Below are positions 11,299 to 22,344 of a stretch of 64,000 nt of DNA, piece by piece (position 1 is the stretch's first letter; each line of letters begins with the position of its first letter). A model generated the notes under the pieces. It had not been told where the DNA came from. It worked only from the letters and a program-made list of their open reading frames with translations, and did no database searches. The position numbers were made by a program, and so were the translations under genes. Origin of the DNA: Stomoxys calcitrans (lineage: Eukaryota; Arthropoda; Insecta; Diptera; Muscidae); NCBI RefSeq assembly GCF_963082655.1, contig NC_081552.1:195686598-195750597 (forward strand), given 5' to 3'.

Positions 11299-13079
11299 TT
11301 ATACCCACCACCATAGGAAGGGGGTATACTTATCTAGTTATTCCGTTTGTAACACCTCGAAATATTGATCGGAGACCCCATAAAGTATTTATATATTCTG
11401 GATCGTCTCTATATTCTGATTTGATCTAGCCATGTCCGTACGTCCGTCTGTCGAAATCACGATAGCGGTGGAACGCGCAAAGCTCTCCGCTTGAAATTTG
11501 GCACAGATACTTAACCTCAATGTAGGTCGTTGGGGAATGCAAATGGCCCATATAGGTTTAGACTTGGATATAGCTCCCATATGAACCGATCTCCCGATTT
11601 GACTTCTTCATCCCCTGGTAGCCTCAATTTTTATGACTTTCAACAACTGTGCAAGTACGGTCCAAATTGGTCTATAACCTGATATAGCTCCCATATAAAC
11701 CGATCTTCGGATTTGATTTCTTGAGCTTCTGGAAGCCGCAAATTTCAATCCACTTGGCTGAAATTTTGCACATAGTGTTTTCATATGACTTCCAACAACA
11801 GTGTCAAGTACAGTCCAAATAGGTCAATAATCTGATATAAATAGCTCCCACACAAACCGATCTCCCGATTTGACTTCTTCAGCCTCAATTTTCCGCAATT
11901 TTCATCCGATTTGGTTGAAATTTTGTACATGACGTTACCTTATGGCTAGGGCGCCCCGGTGGCCGAGTTGGTAGCGTGCTTGGATTACCAGTGCAGGGGT
12001 CGTGGGTTCGATTCTCGCTAGAAGCCTTGGTGTGACGCTACTGTGGAATCACAGTGGACCTAAACTTGGCTAAGAGAGTCTGTAAAGGACTTCCACTCTA
12101 ACCTAACCTACTTTATGACTAACAACAATTGAGCCAAGTGCGGTTCAAATCGGTCTATAAGCCGATATTGCTCCCATATAAACCGATCTCCCGATTTGAC
12201 TTCTTGGGCCCCTAAAAGCCGCAATTTTCATCCGATTTGGCTGAAATTTTGTACATGACGTTACTTTATGACTAACAACAACAGTGCCAAGTACGGTTCA
12301 AATCGGTCTATAACCTGATATTGCTTCCATATAAACCGATCTCCCGATTTGACTTCTTGAGCTCCTGAAAGACGCAATTTTCATCAGATTTGGCTGAAAT
12401 TTTGTATGTGCTGTTCCCTTATGATTTTCAACAACTGTGCCAAGTACGGTTCAAATCGGTCTATAAGCTGATATTGCTCCCATATAAACCGATCTCACGA
12501 TTTGAGTTCTTGAGCCCCCGAAGGCCCCAATTTTCATCAGATTTGGATGAAATTTTTTTTTATCCGTTTTGGCTGAAATTTTGTACAAGACGTTCTTTTT
12601 TGACTTTCAATAACTGTGCCTAGTACGGTTCAAATCGGACTATAACCTGATAAAGCTCCTATATAAACCGATTTCCTGATTTGACTTCTTAAGCCCCTGG
12701 AAGCCACAAATTTCATTCGACTTGGTTGAAAGTTTGCACACAGTGTTTTCTTCCGACTTTCAACAACTGTGCCAAGCAAGGTCCAAATCGGTCTATAACC
12801 GGATATAGCTCCCATATAAGCCGATTTCCCGATTTGACTTCTTGAGCGCCTGGAAGCCGCAATTTTCATCCGATTTGGCTGAAATTTTGTACATGACGTT
12901 CCTTTATGACTTCCAACAACTGTGCCAAATATGGTCCAAATCGATCTATAACGTGATATAGCTCCCATGTAAATCCATTGCATTTCAACAAAACATATTT
13001 TGTATACGTTTTTAGCAGAATCCATAGTGGTGGGTTCCCAAATTTCAGCCCCGCCGAACTTAGCGCGCTTTTACTTGTT
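11299..13079 (+). mobile_element. DINE-like element, family A, complete (1.78 kb), with SINE-2 insertion
   Basis: Head TATACCCACCACCATAGGAA, leader CCGTACGTCCGTCTGTCGAAA, then 153-bp-type monomers (GATATAGCTCCCATATAAAC, GATTTGACTTCTTGAGC). End CCATAGTGGTGGGTTCC, hairpin-like CAGCCCCGCCGAA, then TTTTACTTGTT. Interrupted at 11948-12109 by a SINE with a target duplication. Confidence 0.72.
11948..12109 (+). mobile_element. tRNA-derived SINE, family 2 (162 bp)
   Basis: A-box-like TGGCCGAGTTGG at 11960-11971 and B-box GGTTCGATTC at 12005-12014 give a recognisable tRNA-like head; the tail ends CTAACCTAACCT. Flanked by an imperfect 11-bp target duplication (11937-11947 ACCTTATGGCT and 12110-12120 ACTTTATGACT). 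Not a real tRNA gene: it lacks a foldable acceptor stem and has a non-tRNA tail. Confidence 0.8.
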
Positions 13080-13246
13080 AAACAATTAGGCCTTCAATCA
13101 TATTGAGTTAACTTTTTCATTAACCAAATTCATACCTTTTCTTTGCTATGATATTTCTTTTCAATTTCCTTTAATTCTTTAACCAAGATCATGGGGTAGG
13201 TAAGATTGTAATTTAACAAATATTTACTAAACAAAAAATGTCCATT

Positions 13247-13273
13247 AAGTGTGTGTGTGTGTGTGTGTGTGTG
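13247..13273 (+). repeat. (GT)n microsatellite
   Basis: About 13 uninterrupted GT units, ~90 bp past the meru exon C donor. Confidence 0.9.
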
Positions 13274-13359
13274 ATGGCATATTCAATGAAGGTGCACTAA
13301 ATTTTGTGGTCATTCCTTTTCAATATTTTATGCAGCACAAATATTTAACTGTCTCTTAC

Positions 13360-13535
13360 CTATGAATATTTCTTCACCTTCCTGTTGGTGTTGGTGCTGG
13401 TGCTGGTGCTCCAGCTCAAATTCCGCCTCGTCGAGACCATTTAAGTAGGTTTCTAGCAGATAGTTTTTACCCAGCTCACGTTCGCGTTTACGATGTTTCT
13501 CCTCCTCAATCTTGTTAATTTGGCGCTCTTTTTCA
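13360..13535 (-). CDS. meru: meru-like RASSF9/10 protein, third coding exon (coiled coil); gene continues beyond the left edge
   Basis: A 176-nt exon between an acceptor reading TATACACACAG and a donor GTAAGA. Its first base completes the CG left by the previous exon (CGT, Arg), followed by 58 codons and one spare base. The peptide EKERQINKIEEEKHRKRERE is a charged heptad-like coiled coil, followed by LGKNYLLETYLNGLDEAEFE and a His-Gln repeat (HQHQHQHQQ). Order and spacing match the coiled coil that follows the QDxTI segment in RASSF9. The spare base shows that at least one more exon follows at lower coordinates, but I could not recognise one in 1-13359, so the C-terminus is probably outside the window. 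The acceptor lies just downstream (in gene direction) of CA microsatellites. Confidence 0.77.
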
Positions 13536-13559
13536 CTGTGTGTATAGATGTGTGGTTGA

Positions 13560-13640
13560 ATGTGTGTGTGTGTGTGTGTGTGAACGTGTTTGTGTTTGGC
13601 AATGTATGCCAGCATCGGTGTGTGTGTGAGTGTGTTTGTG
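13560..13640 (+). repeat. (TG)n microsatellites next to the exon C acceptor
   Basis: Two TG tracts (about 13560-13582 and 13618-13632) appear as CA repeats in gene direction and end about 25 nt before the acceptor at 13536. Confidence 0.85.
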
Positions 13641-14606
13641 TTTGTGCGGTTGAGTTTTTGGCGAGTTTTGGCAAGGATGTGATTGTGCGCCACAAATGAA
13701 TGTCGAGCAAGATACATGACCAGCGGGCGTGGATGCCAACATGTTCAAAAGTGAATCGCAAAAACGAAAAAAAAGAAGAAAAAGAAGAAATGATAAAAAT
13801 TAAAGCAAAGAATTAAGTAGGAAAAAAAAACTCAATTAATTACATAACTGGCATTTCCTTTTAATTATGACCTAAATACACAACAAGCATCCTGGCAGCA
13901 GCATAATCGAAAGAGAGTGAACCAAAAACCAACAAGCCAAAAAACATAAATATTTGCCATGGCGTACGTCAGTAAGTCAACACACATTAGGTCAACTCCT
14001 AGAGATATCAAGTCCACTATTAAAAGCACATTATGAACGCATTTAAAGAAGCTCCTTAAAGAGCTCTCTGTACATATGACCAAAAACATTGGTAGAGTCG
14101 ACTTATAAATGGATTTTAATTTAAGGGAGCTCATGTGATGGGCGGATTTCCACATGGAACAGAGGCCAACGAATAGTTTGATAGTATTTTAACTGTAATT
14201 ACTAGGAATATTTGTGATTATAGTGTATAGTTTGGCGAAACAATGACAAAGAAGGCGTAACAACAGAAGAATGTAACATAAGATATAAGGTAAAGAATTG
14301 GCGAAAGCAAGGACAAACGAAAGAGATAAAGGAAACACGAATGGAGGAGCGTGGAACAGTAAGTTGATTAAAGAGAGATAAATCTTATATATAACATTGA
14401 ATTTGTGTTCGTTTGTCGGTTTGTTTGTTAGTTGCGTACCGATTACCTCGAAGTATTTTAAAATCGGAAGGGGGCGGATACTCCCCCTTACCCCAAAAGT
14501 ACTACCCAAAACTAAAAGTGAACCGATCGCGACAATATGGGACTTAAATGAAAAGTATTCAGGAGTAGAATAAGAATTTCATATTAAAAATTGGATCCAA
14601 GTAACT

Positions 14607-14625
14607 GGGGGGGGGGGGGGGGGGG
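14607..14625 (+). repeat. G19 homopolymer
   Basis: Nineteen consecutive G inside a family B repeat unit, expanded from the usual short G run at that spot. Confidence 0.85.
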
Positions 14626-16743
14626 TTTGGACAATCATGACAATATGGGACTCAAATGAAAGGCATTCGGAAGGGATACATCTTAAATAAAAATTTAATT
14701 TGTGTTGGTTTGTTCCGTATAGACTCAAAAACGGCTAAACCGATTACCTTGAAATTTTGTTGATATCGGAAGGGGGGCGGACCGTCCCCCTTACCCCAAA
14801 AGTACTACCCAAAAATAAAAGTGGACCGATCCGGACAATATGGGACTCAAATGAAAGATATTCAGGATTAGAGTACGAATTTCATATTAAAAATTGGGTC
14901 CCAGTAACTGGGGGGGCCGCCCCAACCCCAAAACCCCCTAAAATAGATTTTTATTTTGGAAGATCATGACAATATGGGACTTAAATGAAAGGTGAAAGGA
15001 AGTAAATTGCAAATATAGTCAAGAAGGAGAAGTAGGCTGTATAATTTGTTGATTTAGGAAGGGGGCGGACCCTCCCCCTTTATCCAAAAACACCATCCTA
15101 AAACCCCATAAAATAATTTTTTTTGGACGATCATGACAATATGGGACTCAAATAAAAGGTATTCGGGAGTAAATTGCGAATATGGTCGGGAAGGAGAAAT
15201 AGGCTGTATAATTTGTTGATTTTGGTAGGGGGTGCACCCTCCCCCTTTACCCAAAAACACCACCCAAAATCAAAAGTGAACCGATCGTGACAATATGGGT
15301 ATCAAATGAAAGGTATTGGAAAATAGAATACAAATATGGTATTTGGATCTATGTACCCATTGGGCAGCCCCAATCCTGACATTCCTCCCAAACAGACATA
15401 TTGAGCGTTTATGTCAATATGGGCCTCAAATGAAAGGTATTCGGGGTTAGATTACGAATCTGGCATATAAAATTAGATTGAAGTAAAGGGGGTCACCGTA
15501 CCAACCCCCCAAAAAACGCCTTAAATGGGCATATAACCCATCATGACTACATGGGATTCGGTTTGTTCGTTTGTTCCGTAGAATCAAAAACGGCTGAACC
15601 GATTTTCTTAATATTTTCACAGATTGTGTTAGTTTGTCGGGAAGAAAATATAGACTTTATAATTTTTTAAAATCGGATGGGGGCGATCCCTACCCCAACA
15701 AAGCCATCCAAAACCAAAAGTGAACCGATAGGCACAATATGGGTATCAAACGAAAGGTATTGGAGACTAGAAACCGAATGTTGTTTTAAAATGTGGGTCC
15801 AAGTACCCAGTGGGCCTTCCTAACCCAAAAACTCCTCTAAACAGTTGTATTCGACGTTCATGTCAATATGGCCCTCAAATGAAATGTATTCGACAGTGGA
15901 TTACAAATATGGCATACAAAATTACGTCCAAGTAATGGGAGGTCGCCCCACCACCTAGCAACCCACAAATGGGCATATTAGCCTACCATGTCTATATGGG
16001 GCTCAAATGAAACGTATTGGGGAGTTGATTACGAATATGACATTAAAATTTGTATTCAAGTCTAGGTGGCGCTTTTCCCCCCAAATATAAGTCAAATAGG
16101 TTGATTGAACCATTATGACAATAGGGGACTCAAATGAAAGGTATTTGAGAGTAGAAAACGAATTTTATATACAATTTTGGAGCCAAGTGTTTGGGGATAA
16201 GCCTTAAAACACCCCCTAAACTGAACTTCATATCCGATAGTGGCAAAATAAATCTCAAATCAGCGGTTTGTGGGAGTACAGAACGAATTTTATATCTATT
16301 TTCAGAGCAAAGTGCCGGCGGCCTACCCAGCTCCAAAGCACCCTCCAAGCATTTCATTTTTACGGACCACGGCAATATGGGGCTCACATTAAATGGATTT
16401 GGGAGTGCAGCACTAATTTGATATCCATATTTGAGTCGAAATGTCTGAGTGCCATCCCTCCCCTAACAAGCACTTCTCATTACCCTAATTTGCAAAACCA
16501 CCAGATCTCGGAGATTGGTATTGCGATTCGTTCGAAATTTTTTTTTGCACTCTGAGAGTCAAAACAAAACATGGTTTCTATATTTGGGGTTGGGTGCCTT
16601 GGGGGCCGTCCAAAACCAGCCAAATGGGTTTATAGACCAATCACGACAATATAGAGTTCAAACGAAAGGTGCTTGAGGGGAAAAAAACGGATTTGATATC
16701 CAATTGAAGAGACATGTGTTTGGGGAACTGCACCACCCGAAAA

Positions 16744-16996
16744 CACTTCTCACACATCAATGAAAGCTTTCCGATTCAAGTTTAAACTCAATGATAAGGG
16801 ATTTTTTTATAGCCGAGTCCGAATGGCGTGCCGCAGTGCGACATCTCCTTGGGGAGAATTTTGTACATGACCATGCGTGGCAAATGCCGCCAGCATTAAG
16901 AGAGGATCACCACTGCTTAACATTTTGTCCGATGTTATTGCCAGGATTTGAACGCAGGCGTTCAGGGTTATAGGCGGACATAGGCTACAGTGGCAC
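16744..16996 (-). mobile_element. tRNA-derived SINE, family 1 (decayed)
   Basis: Minus strand shows a partial head (TGTCCGCCTATAACCCTGAA), a B box changed at two bases, and the body box GGACTCGGCTATAAAAAA. It lies in the family B element near its 3' end. Confidence 0.7.
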
Positions 16997-17219
16997 GAAT
17001 TCGATATACACATTCAGGGCGAAGTGCCCCAACCCTAAAAAGATATTTGAAAGTTAAAGAAGGCGCAGCGGAGCGCCGAACCGGACCAGATAGTAAGAGA
17101 ATAAATTTGACCACAGGATTCCAAATTATATGAAAGTTCCTGGATCTCAAAGTAAACTTTTGTTGACAATACTTTTCTGAGCTACTATCTCTTTATAGAC
17201 AAACAGGATAATGGCTAAG

Positions 17220-17545
17220 AGTTGCTACACCTTTGGAGTTCTGGACCGATTCGGGCCCTACTATGCTTGCATATTGCAGACCATTGTGTACAGTTTCAGC
17301 CAAATCAGGAAAATGTTGTGGCCTCAAGGGGCTCAAGAAGTGTAATCAGTTTATAAACCGATTCAGTCCATACTTGCCACGAATATTGAAGGTCATTGTG
17401 GCAGCCATTGCGCCAATTGATTTCGGCAAATCGGGTAAGATTTGCGGAGTCTAGGGGCTCAAGAAGTCTACTAGGGAGATGGGTTTATATGGGACCTGTA
17501 TCAGGTTAAAGACCGATTCAGATCATACTTGACACGAATTTGGAG
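17220..17545 (-). repeat. DINE-like family A monomer fragment
   Basis: Two monomers with GACCGATTC, CCAAATC(A/G)G and GGGCTCAAGAAGT, in minus orientation; no ends preserved. Confidence 0.5.
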
Positions 17546-17695
17546 GTAGTAAATATAAGGTGGAGCAATGGCGAACGCAGGGACTAATGAAAGGATAGGA
17601 ACACTCTTAGGACCAAAGACGGCCTCAATCAAGCATAATTGCTGCTAAGCAAAACGCAAAAATACTCTAAATAAACAAAGGAATAAAAAAACGAA

Positions 17696-18015
17696 CGGCC
17701 GTAGCGCAGAGGTTAGCATATCGGCCTATGACTCTGAACGCCTGGGTTCGAATCCTGGCGAGACCATCAGAAAAAATTTTCAGCGGAGGTTTTCCCCTCC
17801 TAATGCTGGCAACATTTCTGAGGTACTATGCCATGTAAAACTTCTCTCCAAAGAGAGAGAGAGAGAGAGAACGGCACGTCGTTCGGTCTCGCCTATAAAA
17901 AGAAAGCCCCTTATCATTGAGCTTAAAACTTGAATCGGACTGCACTCATTGGTATGTGAGAAGTTTGCCCCTGTTCCTTAAAGAAATGTTCATGGGCAAA
18001 TTTTGCATTTTGCAT
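17696..18015 (+). mobile_element. tRNA-derived SINE, family 1, near full length
   Basis: A box TAGCGCAGAGGTTAGCA at 17702-17718, B box GGGTTCGAATCC at 17744-17755, then body boxes CCTCCTAATGCTGGCAACAT, ATGCCATGTAAAACTTCTC and TGTGAGAAGTTTGCCCCTG, ending near GCATTTTGCAT. A (GA)9 expansion at about 17853-17871 replaces the usual GGTGTCGCACTG. Confidence 0.85.
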
Positions 18016-18110
18016 AGAAAAACGGACGCTCCCCATGTTAAAATTCCCCGAAAATTGATTCAGGACCATGGTTAGTGAATCTACGCCTTAAACAACTGAA
18101 GAAGAACATG

Positions 18111-19095
18111 TACGAGGGTTGCCTTTTATATTTCGGGATTGAACAACCCTTGTGTTGGAATCTGTTAACTGACAGCTCTATCGTAAATCTTGACATTTTT
18201 GGGGTTATACGTACTCAGAACTTTTTAACATACGAGCGCTATTTATCCTGTTTACAGTAACTTGGAAAATTCATCTCGCCCAAAGAATGGAATTAAATCT
18301 GCATCTGTGGATTAACTCAACAACAGTGCAACGATGAACTTAATTCAATATTTGGCGATGAGAGGATGGTATGGTGAATTCAACCAAGGTCGTATTTCAC
18401 TCCAAGACGAATTTCGTGAAGGTCGTCCAAAAACCATTGATGCTGTACGCCAACTGATATTGGAAGATCCTCATGTGATCTATCGTGAAATTGAGACAAC
18501 CTTAGGCTTTAGTGGAACCAGCATACATTGAACATTGCATGAACATTTAACAGTCAAAAAAAAATTGTTCACGTCGGATCCCACACAATTTGTCAATCGC
18601 TCAAAAAAGGCTGGTGTCGTTTGGTCGAAAGAAATGCTTCAAAAATACGATGGCGTTGCTTCGAAACACGTCTGTGACATCGTGACAGGTGATGAGCCCG
18701 AAAGTAAACATCAGTCGACTGTATAGGTGTTTCAAGATGAGCCAAATCCAACAAGAGTTGCTCGCGCACGAAGCAAATGATCGTCCGTTTTTCCGAAAAA
18801 ACCGGACATGTGACAATCGTACCTCTGGAACAACGCACTACAGCCAATTCTGCGTGGCACACAATCATTTGTTTGCCAGTTGTCTTCCAAAAAATCAGGA
18901 AAACCCATCGCCGAAAACGGGTCACTCTTCACCGCGACAATGCGAGCTCTCATACATCGGCTCAAACCACTACATGTTTGAGCACTCAAAACATTGATTT
19001 GGAGAGTCATCCGGCGTATAGTCCTGATTTGGCTAGAATAACTTAACTTCAACAAGGGAATGTTCGATAATGGATTGAGCCGCGTAAAAAAACCC
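18111..19095 (+). pseudogene. mariner transposase relic
   Basis: A Tc1/mariner element with a mariner-type 5' end (TACGAGGGTTGCCTTTTATA; the TA is target). Reading across several frameshifts and stops gives ordered mariner motifs: WYGEFNQGRISLQDEFREGRP (18367-18432), LGFSGTSIH, VTGDEPES with the first catalytic Asp (18687-18710), RVTLHRDNASSHTS with the second (about 18927-18970) and HPAYSPDLAR with the third (about 19009-19038). That is the D,D34D layout of mariner. Stops at 18531 and 18723 and an internal deletion make it non-functional. No 3' inverted repeat is recognised. Different family from the MITEs, whose ends differ. Confidence 0.87.
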
Positions 19096-19190
19096 AAAAG
19101 CATACCGCAAGGAACCCAGGACACCACCAGGAGCGTCGAAATGTTATTATATTCTTCAGAGGAATAGGAATAGGCAGCACAATAGTATAT

Positions 19191-19485
19191 TATATACCCA
19201 GCACCATAGGATGGGGGTATACTTACCTAGCTATTCCGATCGTATATTCTGCATCGTCTCGACATTCTGAGTCGATCTATCCGTCCGTCCATCTGTCGAA
19301 ACCTTGCACAAATACTTCTTATTGCTGTAGGTCGTTGGGGATTGCAATTGAGTCGTATCGGTTCAGATTTGAATATAAGCTAATATAAACCGCTCCCCCG
19401 ATTTGACTTCTTAATCACCTATAACCCTCAATTTGTATCCGATATGGCTAAAATTTGGAAAAAAAGACTTGTATGACCTCCAGCT
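19191..19485 (+). mobile_element. DINE-like element, family A, head fragment
   Basis: TATACCCAGCACCATAGGAT head, CCGTCCGTCCATCTGTCGAA leader and the first monomer boxes; broken off where LINE sequence begins. Confidence 0.6.
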
Positions 19486-19499
19486 GCTAGAGGCAAGGG

Positions 19500-20040
19500 T
19501 GGTATTTATACCCTAGCTCAGCAAGGCAAGTTATGCGACATAAAAGGCCTACAGACCTATAAGCCTTACGTCCTTTCTGCTCAAAACTATGGAACGTATT
19601 GTGGATACCATGATAAGGAGTAGGACATCCAGCGAACTGCTCAAATACAAACAGCATGCCTTTGTCAAGGGAAGGTCGGGGGAGACTGCCCTGCTCAAAG
19701 TTGTGCATAAAATAGAAGAATCCTTCGATGCCAAGACGTACACATTGGCGGTTCGCATTGACATCGAGGGGGCGTTTAACAGTCATGGTTTGGGTGTAGC
19801 ATGCCATAACGGGTGTGTTGTAGGCGCCCATACTATAATGTGCGGACCCACACGTTGATCCAACCCTTAGACCTTTACCGGGTGAATCGGGTCCTTAGGG
19901 ACTGGATAAACTATATGCTAAGGAACAGTTGGATAAATTACGGGTCCCATGACATAAATATAAGGGAGAAAGTGGCACTGGGCTCGCCATAGGGGGGCAT
20001 TTTATCGCCAATCCTTTAGGTGACCACGTGGGTGGCGGTG
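19500..20040 (+). mobile_element. LINE reverse transcriptase fragment (plus strand)
   Basis: Encodes RPISLTSFLLKTMERIVDTM, LLKYKQHAFVKGRSGETALL and RIDIEGAFN, i.e. RT motifs around the 'RPISL' and first catalytic Asp regions of R1/LOA/Jockey-type LINEs. A frameshift follows GAFN, and a later segment reads LRDWINYMLRN. It stops head-on against the opposite-strand LINE piece at about 20040. Confidence 0.75.
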
Positions 20041-20353
20041 TCGGAGAGTCGAAAGGCAGATAAAGCGTTGCCAGGTATGCTCCACCGTCTACCTGTTTCA
20101 TTACTGTGGAATCTGACGTGGGCAACACTGTATTATTTAAATTTTTATGAAAAATAACGCAGGTCCTCGGCCGAGTACCAGTGCTGGCATAGAATAGTGG
20201 ATAGTTGATATGGTTCAGTCCAGAAACTTTGTTCCGGGGCGTCCATGGCTCCTGAATTAAGGCAACATGAATCTTGCCTTGGCTGATTTTCTTCATCAGA
20301 GCGTGAGTAGCTGTCTCGCTCCGGTGGAGGTTGATCTGTATAACGTCAATCAT
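20041..20353 (-). pseudogene. LINE ORF2 start (APE endonuclease N-terminus)
   Basis: Begins MIDVIQINLHRSETATHALMK and continues HVALIQEPWTPRNKVSGL, the first two endonuclease motifs (Asn in QINL, Glu in QEPW) of LOA/R1-like LINEs; ends at ATLYLPFDSPTPPP where it is broken. Confidence 0.78.
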
Positions 20354-20399
20354 TGGTCCTCCAGTATATGGGCATCTTGGGAGTGAGTGATAGTCTCAT

Positions 20400-20945
20400 T
20401 GTTTGCTCTCTGTTCTTTAGACTGCATTGAGTTTCCTGTCACTGCACTGCCTGATGTTTTATATTACGATCTATGCTTATCCTAGTATTTCGAATCTTGA
20501 GATAGTCGGAGATGGTTCCATTGTCGGGTCCCTGTTCGTTAGGCTGATGTTCCAATATTAGGATCTTTGATTTGTCTTCCAAATCTTGAGTAAATGGCCT
20601 TCTTGGGAGTAGGTCATAGTCTTATCGCCGGCTCGCTGTGTGTTAGGCGGCGTTAAGTTCTCTATCACTGTACTGCCTGATGTTTCAGCACTATGATCGT
20701 TAATCTATCCTAGTCTTCCTAATCTCGAGAAAGTTGTTGATGGTTCGTCTTCGGTTCGTTAGACTATGTTTGGTCTCTCGGCCCTGCACTGCCTGCTGTT
20801 TAAGGTATTAGGATCTTTGCTTATCCTAGTCTTCCCAAAATTGAGTGCCTGCAATTGTTCCGTTGTCGCACCCCTGTCCGTTAGGCGTTATCGCGTCTCT
20901 CACCACTGCACTGCATGATGGCTCAACATGAGAATATTTGCCTAT
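20400..20945 (-). repeat. ~119-bp tandem repeat between LINE ORF1 and ORF2
   Basis: The phrase CTGCACTGCCTGATG (with variants) recurs at about 20442, 20666, 20785 and 20903, each followed by GATCTTTGCTTATCCTAGTCTTCC; period about 119 bp, four to five units. Confidence 0.75.
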
Positions 20946-21920
20946 CCTATCTTCCCAATCTTGAAAAAGACGGCCATGGCCCCGTAGTACGCCATGCCTT
21001 TAGTCTTAGCTAAACTTTTCACGGAGACTTGATCAATGCCCACCACCAAGGGAGTTCTTTCCTCCTTCTCCTCCCTGAGGAAAACCTTCCAATTCTTAAC
21101 GACCAAATCTTGGTTTTGCTTGTTTAAGACTTTCATCATGCGTTCTACATCCTTGATGAAGACTGTCGCCTTGGTGAGCTGTGGGATGTCCATCTTTCTC
21201 ACAAGGTCGAGTTTGCGCCCCAACGAGATTTTTGATGGTATCCATACATTCCGCTGACGCAAAGCGCAGCGTTAAAATGTGCCCTCTGTACTTGCCCAAA
21301 ACATGTTCGATAACCCATTCGTTTACCAAATGCCTCACCTGGGATCGACGAATTCTACCGGTTGCACAGCCAATGTCGATGACTGTATAAGTTATCTAAT
21401 CCCAGGGTACTTGAAAGCGGGGAGCTCATTTTCTTTTTCAGCGTCTTGCCAGTGTTATACTCTTCGAGATATCTGATTCACTTTTCAGCTTCCGTAGAAG
21501 TACCTCGAATGTCAGTTCTATCCCAACCAGCATCCTGGACTTTCGCCCGATTGCGCTGCCGGTACACACTCCTCTGTTTCCTTCGTCGTGCACCCGATCG
21601 CGTTCTCGATCTGATTGTGAGCTTAGCAAAGCCATCGCTCACTTCTGCCGTCATCCCCCCATCCTCATCTCTCGATTCGGCTGCGAAGACAGCTCGTCTG
21701 AATCTTAATCGGAGACACCACCTTTACATAAAGGCTGGGGATGAACTCTGCATCCCTCTGGTTTATCCGTTTCTTCCTCATTTGTTAGTCTGACGACTGG
21801 TTGTACGCTTAAAGCATTACTCTCGACTACATGTGTCAAGGCACCCACACTTATAGGAGAGGAGGACAACATTCTACGATCTGATGCCACCACCGCAGCT
21901 GTTGAGACTTTTGGGTCCAT
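20942..21920 (-). pseudogene. LINE ORF1 (gag-like) remnant
   Basis: Minus-strand reading starts MDPKVSTAAVVASDRRMLSS (21920) and continues in other frames (CRGHILTLRFASAECMDTI, DIPQLTKATVFIKDVERMMK, SVKSLAKTKGMAYYG). No zinc knuckles are clearly readable. Its place directly upstream of the endonuclease piece at 20353 on the same strand identifies it as ORF1 of that LINE. Frameshifted. Confidence 0.6.
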
Positions 21921-21935
21921 TTTGAGCCTTCTCCT

Positions 21936-22215
21936 AAAAGAATTTAAAATTTTTCGTAATCGGTACCATAAAAAAGGGATTCTTGAAAGTCAGACTACAA
22001 ATGAAAATTTGGCAGCCTGAACAATTTTTCGTAATGCCGAGGCGAGCAAACTTAGGGGTCTGCCAAAAGGCGCCCGGACCGCCTAGGGTCTTGAAATTTG
22101 GCACATGACCTCGATCACACCTTAGCTTTAGCCATTTCAAAGAGTATCTCTATACGTTTTCAAATGGCATATTTTTTTTATTAGTTTTTTTCCATCGGTT
22201 TTATCCCACTGAGCG
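21936..22215 (+). repeat. repeat R, copy 3
   Basis: Best-preserved copy with AATTTTTCGTAATGCCGAGG, GGGGTCTGCCAAAAGGCGCC, TCTTGAAATTTGGCACATGA and ATTTCAAAGAGTATCTC; ends CCCACTGAGCG. Confidence 0.6.
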
Positions 22216-22344
22216 AAGTCCGATTACGGCATTATGGTTGGCTGGGGATCTATAGATCCACAAAGATGGGTCGGCAGAGGTACACCTCAAGAAGGTGTAC
22301 TATCTCCTTATTTCGGATAATAGGCATTGCAAATGCAATTTTGC

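Larger units (their letters stand above)
14383..17093 (+). mobile_element. Helitron-like element, family B, full length with nested heads (2.7 kb)
   Basis: Starts TCTTATATATAACATTG after an A, has the leader GTTCGTTTGTCGG, and ends AAGGCGCAGCGGAG ... CCAGATAG followed by T. The Helitron signature is 5'-TC, 3'-CTRR and insertion between A and T; here the last bases are ATAG, so the end is mutated. Inside are 140-160-bp tandem units with GACAATATGGGACTCAAATG and GGGGCCGCCCCAACCCC. A second 5' head lies at 14681 and a third partial one near 15558. A SINE interrupts it at 16744-16996. No helicase sequence. Confidence 0.62.

Noticed and set aside
11948..12030. tRNA gene
   Set aside because: A and B boxes are present, but no acceptor stem can be formed and a non-tRNA tail with target duplication follows; it is a SINE.
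1..13359. further C-terminal exons of the meru-like gene
   Set aside because: No minus-strand frame here with coiled-coil character and a phase-1 acceptor; the unique stretches (3.3-4.5 kb, 6.9-7.6 kb) show none.
17696..17770. tRNA gene in the SINE family 1 head
   Set aside because: Same head occurs ten times joined to the same body; the anticodon arm is not convincing.
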